A DNA stretch of 64,000 nucleotides from Hesseltinella vesiculosa (GCA_002104935.1 MCGT01000010.1:372001-436000); one strand, 5' to 3'; shown: positions 43,881-56,745, counted from the stretch's first letter. The notes: generated by a model not told the origin, from the sequence alone. Made by a program: numbers and translations.

Positions 43881-45178
43881 GTTGGTACAACTCATTTCGA
43901 TCATCATCAATTTGGAGGTCATTAAGCTTTCTCCATTCAGCCCTAAATTCATTTTCCCAAGAGGGCACAACTCGTCTCTCAGCAACCTTTTGGTTAAATG
44001 ATAGGATAAGTCTTCGACATTGCCTTGAAATCATAATAAAAACCAAATAGTCTGTTCTTGGTCGATTGTGATGGTGCAGGTGGATCCTTGATAAAGAAGA
44101 AGTGTTAAGCCCTACACTGGAAAGTGATAGATTTTTTTAAAGAAGAAAAAATAACCTTTTTAAGACGCGCCAGTGTGCCTCGGCGAGCATCGTTGTTTTG
44201 CCAGCGGGAATTTCATCTCTTGCACTTCTTGCCCACTTAACCCATTGAACCTCGGTGTACCAATGGCTGTACAAGTAGATCCATACAAACAATAAATTTT
44301 GACTATGGCAAAAATCATAGATTTGTTGTGTAGCAAACTCATGAATTTCGGCTGAAGTGAAGGTGCGCGCTGGGCCTGAAATTTAAATAAACCATGAAAG
44401 ACTGTCCAAATTTGGTAAGTCACCCGTTGATTTTTTTTTTTTACCATCGTTCATGAAAATCGGAATGAGGTGGTGGAGGTTGCTATGTTTTTCGATCATT
44501 TCGGCAATTTGTTTTCTGAAGGATTTACTGCAAAGCATCCCTGTGGTAGCGGTTTGGTAATCTTGTCGCGTAAAATTGACGTCGACGAATGAGAATTCAG
44601 CGTGCGCTTGGGCAGGATTGTAATTGCGAAACAGCGCGGCTCCTCTTGTTGGCTTTGAAAGGTATAATTCGACTGCTCTCTTGATGTGCCAGATACACAG
44701 TCTAAGTGTCCGTTCGCCGAAGACGTTCAGAATCGCAGTGAGCTGGCCACTGTCTTTGTTACTGAATAAAAAACGAGGGCGAAGTCCATGCTGGTCTTTT
44801 AGAGTTCGCAGGAACTGCTCAATTGCATTGACACGGTAGGGGGTCAAGCTGTCTTCACGCTCATGGACATCAGAGTTCTCACCAAGAGGTGCGGCTGGTG
44901 TTGGGCGCTTTACAAGAAGGTAAGCAACGGGGAATCCAGATCCTCTAATATTGGCAATTAAGCCAAAGAGCTCGTACATTTCTCGATTGGTTTTGAATGT
45001 AGAGTTGATATGGAACTCTGTTATTTCTTCAGAGCGTTCGCCGATGCAAACGGAAAGGAAGGGTGTGAAGAAACTGAAGTACTCGTTATCGCCATCGTCG
45101 CTGAAAAGTAGCTAAATAACACCGAGAGAATAAAATGAATCACCGTCGTCCCCATATCCGTCGCTGCACAAATGCAGT

Positions 45179-45213
<35 letters not shown>

Positions 45214-46203
45214 TTTTTTTTTTTTTTTTTTACCTGGCCGAAGTTGTCTTGGGTACGCAACTGCACAAGCCGCTGCGCAGATCGCAATGGCGAAAGTCCT
45301 TCGGTCAATGACTGTCTATGCCAGTAGTAAACCTGATAGTAGGTCAGGCCAGCATCAGGAAAGTGCTCAGAAGCATCGTTGTACACGTCAATGGCGTCAC
45401 GGCTGGGAGCTGCGCTATGAATGTACCGTCTAACTTCAGGGTCGACGGAGCGGCGGTGTGACGAATGCAAAAGGGGGTGGTTGCTGTCATCATGTCGCAA
45501 AGTACAATGGATCCAACGGTGGCGAACGTCCACAAAACCGATAAGCCGACCACGGCAATCGTGAGTCACAATCCTATCATGCAATCGTCGAAGCTCAGAC
45601 TCTACAAGTTTAAAAGCGCAAAGTATTATTTCCGATTTACTAAGCGTACCCAGCATTGCCACATTTACCTGGGATTTGTTGTTGAAAGTCGCTTGAGTTT
45701 CTACAGGATGCGTAAAAGGCAATAGCGGAACGTCTTGAAGGATCATGGATCAGCTTCAAATAAAACTCGAAGCCTGATACATCAAAGAGGTGCACAATAA
45801 AACGACGCACGATCTCGCCAACTGGCATGTCGACAAAGTTGCTCGGAAGGTGCATATTGATCGGTAGGGAAGGATTATGACGGAATTGGGAGTAAAACTC
45901 ATCCAGCTCATCCCAGTTTATCATTGCTTCTGGTGGGGGGGATCTTTGCTGGGTGCCACTGTTTCGGCAACGGATACAAGTGAGATACCAGCATCTGCGT
46001 CCTTCAAAATGCACTAAAGGCCGTTTACACTTGCAATCGCTACAGCGAGCGAATGGTGCTGGCGCAGTAACTGCAGGATCTGCTGGCTCCAAACGAGGGT
46101 GAGGTTCGGTTATTGGAAACCTGTAACTGGTTTCCGCGTTTTGCCTTGCAATAAAGTTTTCAATTGAGGTATTCACAAGGCGGCTAAGACTGCGGGATGA
46201 CAT
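43813..46203 (-). CDS. MULE (Mutator-like) DDE transposase, N-terminal and catalytic part
   Basis: Exons 45669-46203, 45234-45601, 44445-45111, 44156-44375 and 43813-44116 join in frame. Start MSSRSLSRLVNTSIENF; a zinc-binding region (CSDCKCKRP...CIRCR); then the MULE core with EEITEFHINSTFKTN, FSNKDSGQLTAI (second Asp), LCIWHIKRAVE and the third acid in AEAHWRVLKR. The first catalytic acid, normally Asp in the HI-D-x-T position, is Asn here (AAC). The ORF then runs into the mirrored nuclease sequence at 43880 (NELYQ followed by LKNGNSTILW) and stops at 43813, so its SWIM finger is absent; that part lies on the opposite strand at 46360-47371. The second intron contains a CT microsatellite. 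This is probably a transposition-dead derivative. Confidence 0.8.
45181..45230 (+). repeat. (CT)n/T-run microsatellite in a transposase intron
   Basis: About 15 CT dinucleotides followed by roughly 20 T. It sits wholly within the intron 45112-45233 of the transposase. Confidence 0.9.
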
Positions 46204-46302
46204 GCTGTAATAAATTGGGAAACAAGATATTAATACAGCATAAAAATAAATAGAGCGGTTATTATGTGAGCTCATACTACAGCTTACATAATAAAGCAAC
46301 TA

Positions 46303-47371
46303 GTGCGATTGACAAAAAAAGGAAGAAAATATTATACAGTAGTAAAGCTGTTGAAGAAGAAGCGTTGGGTATGCAGCTGCCCATACTTTATTCACAACCG
46401 CTTTCTCCTCTGCAAGCATCTTGTCAACGGAGGCCACGGATATGGTAACAGCGTAGGATTGTTACAGCCTCGCAGATACCTGATTACAAGGAAGCAGGCT
46501 CCTCCATATATCCAACTTATTCATGTACAGCAAAGATATGAGCAAAAATATATTTGCGAAGGTTAATTTTTTTTTTTAGAGTGAGGAAGCCGCTCCATTC
46601 ACACCGCTCCCTGTTTTTGAGCCAAACCTCGTCGTTGATCCTGCTGCAAACCCCGAGTTGTCCCGGCCAAGATCTCCACCTATCGACTTTTCTGCCCTAC
46701 CGCAACCACCCCGTCCTCAGCCTGTGCCAATCCCTACATCACAGCCTTCATCACCTCTTCAGCCTCCACCACATCATACTCTAACGTCGCCCAATATCGA
46801 TGGTGATGTTTTGTTCATACCGCGCCGCCGACCCCGAGCATTGGCGACTTCGCCGAGCAATTTAACTGACCGACAACACCCAGCCTTTATCACCATTGGT
46901 GAAAGTGACGATGACATGCCTCGCACTTCTACAAGACGCCGTCTTCAACTCCACCCTAGATTACCTACCACAGGAGAGACTGTTCAACACCTAGAACAAT
47001 CCATGAGAGACATAAGACAAGCACAGCGTGTATATCTCCAAGAGCGCCAAAATGCCCAAGAAGAGCTTCAAGCTTTGGATGAGGAGCGCCGGGCCGCAAT
47101 TCGTGCCCTTGAAGATGTCGAATCGCGCATTGGTGCAAGGTCTACACGGGTACGACAGCTCGACCAAGGGATTACTGAGGCAGCCAGCCACCTTGAAGCT
47201 TTGTCACAAAGCTACCGTGAAGTGATGCCAGCGGAGCAGATTGTTCGTTTTGATGAAGCTATCGCCACCGATTTAGATCAGTACTTGGCTGACGTGCAGC
47301 GAGCTAGGCGAGCTAACAATACGCCTAGAACATGGAGGGGCAATAATAGAAACACGTTCTATTTGCCTTAG
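46303..47371 (+). pseudogene. Detached SWIM and coiled-coil C-terminus of the MULE transposase
   Basis: Plus-strand frame 46303-46566 carries KRWVCSCPYF and CKHLVNGGHGYG (SWIM finger) and ends YEQKYICEG; a T-run follows, then from about 46580 SEEAAPFTPLPVFEPN, a Pro-rich stretch (PPIDFSALPQPPRPQ) and a coiled coil (RQNAQEELQALDEERRAA) to the stop at 47369-47371. The SWIM and coil parts are in different frames across the T-run, and I could not find a clean splice, so the C-terminus may be a second exon or a second small gene. It is the continuation of the minus-strand transposase at 43813-46203 after an inversion. Confidence 0.65.
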
Positions 47372-47594
47372 CGAGCGTCACATTATAAAGTAATAAAGCT
47401 GTTGAAGAAGAAGAAAAAAACAAAAATGTTTTTTCAGCCTCCCCTTTTTTTTGCATCCAGGTTTGAGTGAGGATAGAGAGATATACCGGATGGGTGATGT
47501 TAGATGAAAATTCCAAAAACAGAAAATCCATTTTATTGGACGATTCCAAGCCCATTGTAACATTTTTGTCCGTGTATTCTCTGAAACTCCTCAT

Positions 47595-47929
47595 TCAAAT
47601 CCATTTCATCAAAAATTTAAGCGTCCAATCTTTTGCATGTAACTGATACTCGATGAGGTGGGATGGAAGTCACAATAAAAAACTTTGTATGGGACGTGGC
47701 ACCAAGCTAGAACAACCACAAATCATGGCTGCCCAGCCATTTTGCAAGGAAGGCTCATCTTTTTTTTAGGTAAGCCTAGTTTTTCACCGTCTTATCCAAG
47801 TGCCGTGTAATTTTAACTGTCAATCTTCCTCATTAAATACCAATTTCAAGTAAAGTTTGGTGTGAATCATATCATCTGCCATCCTTTCCCATTATGTACA
47901 GGGTTTACTTTATTTGTTATCAAAATGAC
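47595..47929. other. Right flank of palindrome 2, nothing recognised
   Basis: About 335 bases of AT-rich non-coding sequence between the palindrome edge and the inverted R1 copy. Confidence 0.4.
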
Positions 47930-48230
47930 AAAAAATAGACCGTGCAGTCCTGGCTGGTACATGCAGGGCAATTGCGATCCGATTTTTTTGTCATTTTGAA
48001 AAAAAAAAAGAATAAACGCTGCACAGCATATTTGAGTGATTGGATTGATGTGAAATTTTATGAGAATGCGCAAATTCATGTATGATGATGATGCTGAGAA
48101 AATCAAGTCCATTGGTGGAGGTCACCTAGCCAACTTTTGATCACTTTCGTTTTGGTAGCCCCGATTCTCCAGCTAAAAAAAAAAAAAAAGAAAAATCAGC
48201 CATTTTCCTCTGGGGGATCTTAGTCCATTG
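47930..48230 (-). repeat. Dispersed repeat R1, inverted, near full length
   Basis: Reverse complement gives AAAATGGCTGATTTTTC, a T-run, AGAATCGGGGCTACCAAAAC, GTTGGCTAGGTGAC, CACCAATGGACTTGATTTT, AATTTGCGCATTC, TTTCACATCAATCCAATCAC and a T-run: the same order as 4985-5260. This pair defines the longest shared R1 extent, about 280-300 bases. Confidence 0.7.
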
Positions 48231-48528
48231 ACCTCAAATTTTGCGTACCAGTACAAAATGGTGCGAGACGACTACGGTTAAAATTTCAACTCTCCCATAC
48301 AGTCGAGCAAAGGGTTAGATTGCTGAAAGCACGGACTAAAAACGGTTTCGCGTGCACTTGAAAAAATAATTTAACATATTTGCAGTTGTTTATCGATCTT
48401 TGCTGATCTGCAGATTGTTTCCATTGCACACTGCTACAAGGAAGATGTTACTAGGATACTTTTTATGCCACCACTTCCCTACTTTCAAAATGGACTTCTC
48501 TATTTTATTGGAGTTGGCTTGATGAACG
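48231..48528. other. 3' flank of SAM50, nothing recognised
   Basis: About 300 bases of non-coding sequence; no repeat or open frame of note. Confidence 0.4.
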
Positions 48529-50370
48529 TTACAAAAAGTCGACACCAATGCCAAATTGAAGACCCCGGTGAATCTGATCTCCTCTAGCAGCAGTCAATGG
48601 TATGCTGTAATTCAATTCTAAACGCGCCAAGCCTGCGTGTTGATAAATCAAACCAAAGCCAGCCGAAGTGCTTGGAGACTGAATCAAAGACTCGGCCAAC
48701 TTGCCAGGATCGCTGCCATAGGCCCAGGGGACAGAGGTACCAGCATTCACAAATGCGTGCAGGCGGAATGGCTTGGATTCATACTTGGGGATAGGAGCGA
48801 TCATGCTTAAACCAGCAGCCCAGTATGCGTTTCCACCAAGAGCATCCTCTGCAAATAAAGAAGTGATGAACAAGTCGCTCTATCAAATAATTGAACGCTT
48901 ACTATAGTCACGTGGGCCAATGCCAGCCGTCTTGAAACCGCGCACAGAAAGCGGTCCACCGAGGAGGAATTTGTCTGACACAGTTGACCCTTTTTCGTTT
49001 AAATCTGCCAACAAACCAGCACGGAGGGTCAAACTAAAGGTATATCCTGGGTGGATGAAGAGCTGGTCTTGATCCTTCAACAGCTGGCCACCGCCCAGAG
49101 AGTGACAGAATTGACCATCGATTTCAGTTTTGAAAAATTGAGCATTTCCAAGGCGCATCACACCAGCAAGTTCTTGAGTGGTTCGAAGGTAGTAGCCCTG
49201 GGTAGGCAACAGTGTTTGGTCGCGGCAGTCTCGCATAAATGTGTGTACTAAAGAAGACTTTAACGAATGACCAGCTTGATCGCGTATGCTAAGCAAAAAA
49301 AAAAAAATCATTTTTCAGCAGTCCTCTTGAGCATATCGTCGTTACCTCATTGAAGCAGTAGGTGCGATAGAGTCAATCGAGCGCCACGTGCAATCGTAAC
49401 CTAGCTCGTGATATCCAAATCTTGACGTGGTCTAAAAATGGAAGAAGGCAGTCAGATACCATCCTTTCGGGGCTCTATGTTACCTTGTATCGCAACCCCA
49501 TGCCTCTGGACAATTCCTCATATGAGCTGTACAATTTGTTGTTGCGAAGGGCATGATGGGCGTTGATGTCAATCTTGGAAAAAGGCGAGGCGTTCACAGG
49601 CGACGACAATACAAACTACAAGAGAGAGTGAGCTCTTTCCAGCGCATTTTCCTGGGCTTTTTTTTTTACCTGAAAAGCCTGGCTGGTTCTATTACCAAAG
49701 GACGCAACCGTGTCCAACACTTCAGCACCGCCAAAGACATTGCGAATGGACAATGAAGCATTCTTAAAAAAAAAATAGAAGTATAAGTACTAAATTCTTC
49801 TGGATAGACGTTGCAATGTATTACCATTGTGCCTTCGTTGTTGCCGATTTCGGTGCCTGTCTTGATCGTGAAGCGATTTCGTTCGTTGACTTGATAGATG
49901 ACATTAATCGAGTCAGGGGCTGCAATGGGATCGCTGTCGGAAGCACGATCGAGCAAGACTTGGACGTTGTCGAAAATGCCAAACATTTGTAGTTTGGTGG
50001 CTACATCCTGCGACGAATTGATCACATCGGCCATGGTCTCGGATGCCATGATGCTGGCAACAGCTCGCTCAAGGAATTCTGGTCGTGTATGGCGAGTACC
50101 AAGCACGCTGACGGCATTGACATGGCCAGGTTTACCGGCAGATGCATTCAGCTGAATGTATCAATAAAAAAAAAAGCAACAAGCATGAGTAGGTTATATA
50201 AAAAGGAAAAAAATACCATACGAGGTTGAAAAGGCGTTGAACACGCTCCTGATGTTGTTGAGCAGCTAAAGCATCGTTGAGTCCCTAGGCAATCGAAACA
50301 AAAAGTTAGACGCCGTTGAATGAAAGGTATAGATTGTTTGCTTGGTTTCCTTGCGTACCCCTTCATCCAT
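48529..50370 (-). CDS. SAM50: SAM50/TOB55 mitochondrial outer-membrane beta-barrel assembly protein
   Basis: Eight exons (50359-50370, 50222-50284, 49825-50151, 49670-49762, 49484-49615, 49346-49431, 48903-49288, 48529-48848) join to 472 residues, start MDEG. An N-terminal POTRA-like domain (GKPGHVNAVSVLGTRHT...EFLERAVASIM) is followed by the 16-strand Omp85 barrel, with the diagnostic LSVRGF loop motif and GGNAYWAAGLSM strand, ending in the beta-signal-like GLQFGIGVDFL. SAM50 inserts beta-barrel proteins into the mitochondrial outer membrane. Length matches fungal SAM50 (about 480 residues). The 12-base first exon keeps the frame and gives a normal start. Confidence 0.93.
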
Positions 50371-50705
50371 TCTTAGCAGTTATGAAAATAAATGAAAAAG
50401 ATAAAAAGAAAAAGTGAAAGGTTCATTTTTTTTTCCATAAAAAGAGACAACCAGGGGTCCGTTCAAAAGGATTCAAGGGTGGGTGTGAACGTTGTGTACT
50501 GAGCACATGGTAAAGGTGACAATAGGAAGGCGTCCTCGTCTTTATTTACTGTACCTATGGACGTCCACGGTGCAGACATATCCCTGTTGGAAGCTTTTAC
50601 TTGCCAAACCTGCCAGATTTCATGCAAGCGCAAAAAGCCACTGCCACACATTAAGACCGACCTGCGGTTTTTTTTTTTTCTTTCCTTCTTTACAAAAAGG
50701 TCAGC
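50371..50705. promoter_or_regulatory. Bidirectional promoter region, SAM50 and URB1
   Basis: 335 bases between divergent start codons. It has A/T-runs on both sides and no recognisable TATA box. Confidence 0.4.
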
Positions 50706-53700
50706 ATGGATTCAGCAAACAAGGATCTACTGTCTACCTTTTTCAGCACTTTCAAGGGTGTAGAAGATGCTCTCAAAGTCAAGGAGCTCTCTGTGCTGGT
50801 AAAAGGTAAATGAACAACAAGAGCAAAGCAGCTCAACTGACTCTTTACTGCTTATTTCAAAAAAAAAGATCTAAAAGTGATACGAAATCAGTTACAGCAT
50901 GCCGTGTCGCCCTCCATCGATCCAGCAGAAAAATACACACGTCCATTGATAGAATGTCTACAGCAGCTACAAGATCCAGCCACTCTGATTGGCCTTTGGG
51001 ATTATCAAACTTCAGCAAGTCACCTACGACCGGCCTTTTCTTCATTTCCTAACGTTTTTGCTTTCTAGTCCAATATACAAGATCTGGAATGTATCGTGCC
51101 AGATGTTATTAGCCTTTTCCTACGTTTGTGCGACACACCTGTGCTTCGTGCCTTTGGCTCTGACCTAGCTCAAAATGTTATGGCCCGCCATATGCGATCG
51201 CTCTACCGCGGCATAGCTTCGCCTAGAGTTCCGCAATGCATGTCCAGCTTCCGCGTCTTGATCGCTCTGGCGTCTTTGAATACAACCGTATCTGGTGAAC
51301 TGCTCCAAATGTTCAATTTCCAAGCAGAGGTAAGGACTTTGTTGATGCGCATAACGTTGCTCATTCCTCATTCTCTACACTTTCCACCATCGCAGGGCTT
51401 CAGTCGTACAGCTAGATATCGGCAAACGAAGAAAGGGAATAACCCGTATCAATACCAATATGGTAACCACATCCAACAACGGTGCATTTCCAGTACTCAC
51501 TTTTTCTCTTCAGACCTGCGCACGATGTATGTCCGATTTGTGTTGGCCTTTCTGACCCATGGAGACACCTTCACCAAAAAGCAGCTGATAGCCAAAAAGA
51601 ATGTGCTGCAATTTGTATTCAACCATGTCGATGAGGATGCTTATTTGGTAAGCCAGAGCAACACCACGGCAGGAACAAAGAGTCTTAACGCGACGCCTTT
51701 TTTTACCCATACCTATCAGTTGCTGGAGGAAATTCTGAAGACCTTGAAAACAAATTTGATTTCAGATTACAACATACCTCGCCACGTCAAACTCTCTGTA
51801 TTCACGCCAAGCAACTTGAGCAAGGTAAAGAATGACAAGAACTGTAACCCTGCCAGTGATATAAACGCCTGCCCTGTTTTTATTTTTTGGTAGCTGGCTG
51901 ATCTGTATGATAGAAAAGAACCAGAGCCAATTTCACCCACGGAGACCCGCGCTGTGGCCGACCTCGTCCACGACTTTTTGTTGTCTATCTGTACGGTGCC
52001 TGACGTTGGTGTTTGCTTTAGAACGATCGGCTGGTATCCTGCCCTGTCAAACACCCAAGAACAAGCGTCGGCCCGCTATCAACAGCAGCAAAACACCTGC
52101 CTGGGAAAGTTTATTCAGTCGCTACAGCCCTCTGAAGACCTCTTGCAACAAGAACTACTCTTGAAGATATTCAAGGAGTGCCCCGATCTGATTCAGCCTT
52201 ACTGGCAACATGTCCCACTGACCTACGAACCTCGACTCTCGACAAAGTGGCTTGGTAATATGGCATTTATGCAAAAAACCATCCAACTCGAAACGCCGTC
52301 CATGCATTTCCTTGATACCGAGTCCTACCCAACAATGCCACCTCCGGTCAAAACGATGCTGGCCAACATCTTGCCACCAGCTTTTGCTCGCACTACTTCT
52401 ACAAAAGCTTTGCAACACCCTCACCCTCTGGTCCGTTACATGTCTACCAACATTCTTGCTGCTGCATTCCAGAAATACGACCACGTTCTCCAGCGCATTC
52501 ACCACGTTGCCCAACATCTCAAACAAGTGGAGGTACGCCAGGCTCAGCACCACCAAATCTCGCAACCGCAAGAAGATGATTGCCCTCCGTCGCAACGCTG
52601 GGCGCGAGCCGCGGACTCCCTTCGAGAAGAGTTCCGTGGTGCATTACCTGAAGTGTCTGCTCTGACTGCGATGCACGCTGCCCTCTTTAGTGCTTCTTCT
52701 TTATCAGCTAGCCCAGATCTGGTAACGCAACGCCGCCTCTTGCAAATAGCTGTGGTGCGCCTGCTCGATTATTATCAGACACACGTTCCTGTTTCGTTCA
52801 TGGAAAGCGCCATCGATCCCAGTCACTTGATCCCTGTCGACATTCTCGACACCAGTCCCAGCGTGCTTGTTCATCTCCTACGATTCTTGTCGCATCTGCC
52901 AGATTTCCAATGGAGCGGTAGAACAGGTAAGACTATGACCCGGCTAAGCATTAATAAGGCAGAGAAATTGAACGAACTTCTGCCTCTTCTTCTTTAGCTG
53001 CGAAATCTCTTTCTCACATCACCACACTGCTGACACTGTATCTTCGAACGACACATGCCTCCATTCGAAAACTGACGGGCGAGCTGGTAGTCAAAACGTT
53101 GGCCGATACACACATGTTCCGCCATGACCCAGACGAAGCCATGCTGTGGCTACAGGCCCTCCCAAGTGTGTACACGTCCGATGAGGACCAGGACACCTTG
53201 TTGCGATTTTTGGACGCCTGCTTTATCCGCTTTGGCCGCGCTGAATATCGATACATCGAACGTACGGCAGAATTGCTCAAATCAACCACGTTGGCCAAAG
53301 AAGATCAATGGCCTCTTGCTCATACTCTCCTGTGGCATATGACGGACCAATCAAGCTACCCCTTCAGCCCAATGCTCAGTGTCGTGCTGGAACAGCTGCC
53401 ATTCGTGCAATCCAACAAGCACGTCATTGGCCAGTACGTGTGCCGCCTTTTGCCCCTACTTTTTTCCAAACAGCACGTCCCCTTTTACATCCAAGCTGTC
53501 TTTCATCAACTCGAAGATGCCCTGGCGTCCCAGGCTGTCGCTTGTCCTACGACTTTACTCAATGCCTCTTCCTGGGACATTCCTCTTATGCTTGCCCAAG
53601 TTAAGTCCATCATTGGCCTGACCGATGTTACTGTGACAATCCCACACCAGCCTATCTCCTCAACTGTTCTTGTTCTCCAAGGTAAACAAGTAGAAATGAA

Positions 53701-56700
53701 GGAGGTTCACAGACTTGAAACTCACTCTCTTTTTTTTTTTTTTCCCTAAGAAATGGATACACATGGATCATCCGCAGCGCACAACTGGTTCGCGCTGCTC
53801 CAGGAGACGTCAGTGCTTTTGGTGTCGGGCAATTTGGAACAAATTGTGGCAAAATGCAAGCAATTGGACTTTGAGCATCTGGATCCTTTGGTAGCTTATA
53901 TTGCGGAGCGACACCCTGCCAGCGGCAGTTTATTTGACCTTCCCATTATGCAAATGGAAGACCAGTCTGGGTAAGCTGGCCACTGCATTGGCAGACACGT
54001 GCCATTTATTGACTCTTTTTTTTTTCCTTAGTGTTCATCAATTGCTGAGCGAATTACCTTTCCATATCCTATTCCATAATGCTCGAACGGCCAGCGTACC
54101 CATCGAAAGGCTGCTACCGGCCTTGAAAGAAGCAATGCAACGATTGTCCAGCTATGACCTACGATGTGCTCTGAACCTTTGCTTGCAGCAGTTGACCGGT
54201 GTCTCTAGTTGCGACGTCGACACCAAAAACACCCCTCTTTTGACCCTTTGTCTTCACCTGATTCAATACGCTTTAACTGCAGCAGACAGCAATGACAGCC
54301 CTTGGCCAGGCGATGCCCTCTCAATCAAAGACCTGATTTTTTCGCATCCCGTGATCCAAGATATGGATGCTCGTGTGGAATCCTTGCTGGCCGCTTCTGA
54401 CGCCCAGCTTCTTGATACAGAGGTATATTTCTCCACCAGGTCTCCAGCCGACAAGTGACTCACTGCGAATTCTTATTTTATATGATACACTAGTGGTTAC
54501 GAATCGTCGTCTCTTTTATCGGCATTTTTTCGGATGGATCTCGTGGCCAAGCTCTATTGGATAGACTCGTGCAATCGCAGCCTCTGAAAGAAGATCTTCA
54601 TGAACTGTTTATCACTTTGGTCAAAGTGCTGCAAACGCGTGGCCCAGTGCCCTCGGATGCTCTGCTCCTTCTCACCTCGCCAGCAATGATCGCCAAGTGC
54701 TCATCAGCGGACCTTCTTTCCTTGCTGGATCTGCCATCTTCCGAAAACCAAACGGACCGCCTTGCTCAACAACAGCTTCTCAGATCATGCGCCAAGGATG
54801 TGTTGCATACCATGATCAACGGCCAACCTTTGTCCGTTGACCTTTCTTTACTGGATCTCGTGTGCATCGAAAGAAATATCCCTATCATCGAGGAACTCAA
54901 AGCCCAGCCTCCACTGAACATCACAGCCTCCTGGATCGCTTTGATCGACCTTGCTGCAGCCAAGACTAGGGATTCGATTACAGAACAGGCTGAATTCTTG
55001 AAATGGGCCATCGAACACATTCTGGCACGTCTTGGCAAGTGTGCAGTGCTACCTGAAGAAAATGTACTGGATGCCTTGTCGGCCATTGTCGAAAAGGACA
55101 CGTTTATGCTGGATTGGACGACAGTAGACAAGGACCTTGCTCGCGATTTCATTTTGAACACAATACTAGACCACCTTGATGACGCTGCCGTGCTTCGCTT
55201 CACAACCAAAGTTGTCAAAGGCATCTACGCTGATGTAATCTCTACCTTCTCGACCATTCATGAACTTACTGATGCGCTCTTTCTGTAGTATACCCGAATG
55301 GAGCCAATTGAAACGTACATGCGCCGAATTCTGCAACATGAAAAATATCAGGAGCTGACCACGCCTCTCGACATCCGGATGTGGGAATCGCCAACGAGCG
55401 CTGATTCAACGAAGCGTGAAGCTGTCCTGGCTTTGTTACATACCTTGAATACCATCCAGCCACAAGTGCTTGCAAAGAATCATGGTCTTTTGGATCGACT
55501 GCTCATCAGCTACAGCGCAACGACGTCACCGAGCGATCGACTGATCTTGGCCATGCTGCGGTCCTGCGAAAAACATGGCGTGAAGTCTGTGCTTGCGAAG
55601 ATGCTCGTTTGGGGCCCCGGTTCCGATGAGGCTAGAGAATCCCATGCGCAGTCTGGTCGCCTCTTTTCCGAAACAACTGTCTCGATGGAAACGCTTGCCT
55701 CCATTGACCGAAAAATGATGCGCAAGACCCTTTTGGCGATGCCTCGTCCCCAATCATCGTCGACGGTGGTGACATATGACCCTACGTTCTTCTTGCCACT
55801 TTTTGCAAACCTTATCGCCGCGGGTAAGCTGGAAAGCCGTCGGTTCATTGAAGTGGATGGTCTTGGCCTAGTCATTGCTTCCCTCTCAAGCCTGAACGAG
55901 CTCACACGAAAAATCGGCTTTCAAATTCTGGACCAGTTCTATGCATTGCTTGAAGTAAGCCGACGATAAGAAAAAAAAAAAAAAAAAAAAAGGCGCCGTC
56001 TTTTTGCTAACCCGCCTTCGTTGAATTAGGTGGCGCGCTTTAAAGGGATGCTACCTGTGAAATTTCTCATGGATGCGCTGAAAAATGCTGTCGATCGGAA
56101 GGACGAACCTGCGCCTCCTCGAATCCCTCCTGCCGTCTGCTTATGCGTTGCTCAATGCTGCTCCATCCTACTTCTTCCCAACCACTTCTTACTGCCACAT
56201 ATTGCTAAATGGGTCACTTTCAAGCCGTCGCTTGATCTGAACGTAAGCTCCCTCGACCCTTTTCTTTGCCTCTTCTAACGAGATGATGTTTTCCTTTGGG
56301 GGTTTAGTATGTCCCAATGTACACCGCCTTGTTCAACTCTACTTCGAAGAGTAGCAAGCAGGAACGCCTTTGGTTGCTCGAAATCCTATCCACGTCTATC
56401 CAAACCATGGACGATTACCGTATGTATTCCCGGCACCGGATATGGGATCAGCTGACGTCGTTTTACCAATCCACCTTGGCGGACGACCAAAGCAAGCCTT
56501 TGATCCGCGACATTGTTGCGCAGGCCATTTCCATCCCGCCCGTGGCCCTCCGCTTGATCCAACACAATGGCCTGCTGGCCTGGATTCAGCAAGTCCTCGT
56601 CATGTCCACGCTGCTGCCGGATGAACAAAAGCATTGGCACGATATCATTCATCAACTTGATCAAATCACAAAGCAATCCGATTTGCCTGAACGCGTTGTT

Positions 56701-56745
56701 ACCATGCTCTCTCAACAAGTTCAGCTATTACAAGACCTTGTCTAA
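50706..56745 (+). CDS. URB1: URB1/NPA1 ribosome-biogenesis factor
   Basis: Fourteen exons (50706-50805, 50869-51014, 51069-51329, 51396-51462, 51514-51647, 51720-51824, 51894-52926, 52998-53681, 53751-53970, 54032-54422, 54494-55234, 55289-55954, 56030-56242, 56308-56745) join to 1732 residues, close to the yeast protein (about 1760). The N-terminal Npa1 domain includes DVISLFLRLCDTP, RTARYRQTKKGN and DLRTMYVRFVLAFLTHGD; the rest is HEAT-like helical repeats, with the C-terminal NopRA1-type region from about 55300. URB1 is a nucleolar scaffold for early 60S pre-ribosomes. The intron after 51014 has a GC donor (GCAAGT). The identification rests on the N-terminal block, length and fold. Confidence 0.85.

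Larger units (their letters stand above)
42540..47594 (-). repeat. Palindrome 2, right arm (MULE/nuclease locus)
   Basis: Inverted partner of 38601-42365. It keeps the R1 and R2 parts and the C-terminal part of the nuclease gene in mirror order, but lacks the nuclease N-terminus. It carries a 2.4-kb block (43881-46340) that includes the N-terminal and catalytic part of the transposase, of which 43881-44363 is in direct, not inverted, orientation relative to 39842-40325 in the left arm. Confidence 0.85.

Noticed and set aside
38601..47594. Palindrome 2 as a pure mirror artefact of assembly
   Set aside because: Arms differ by unique blocks, a direct-orientation segment and indels, which a mirrored read would not create; read support is still needed.
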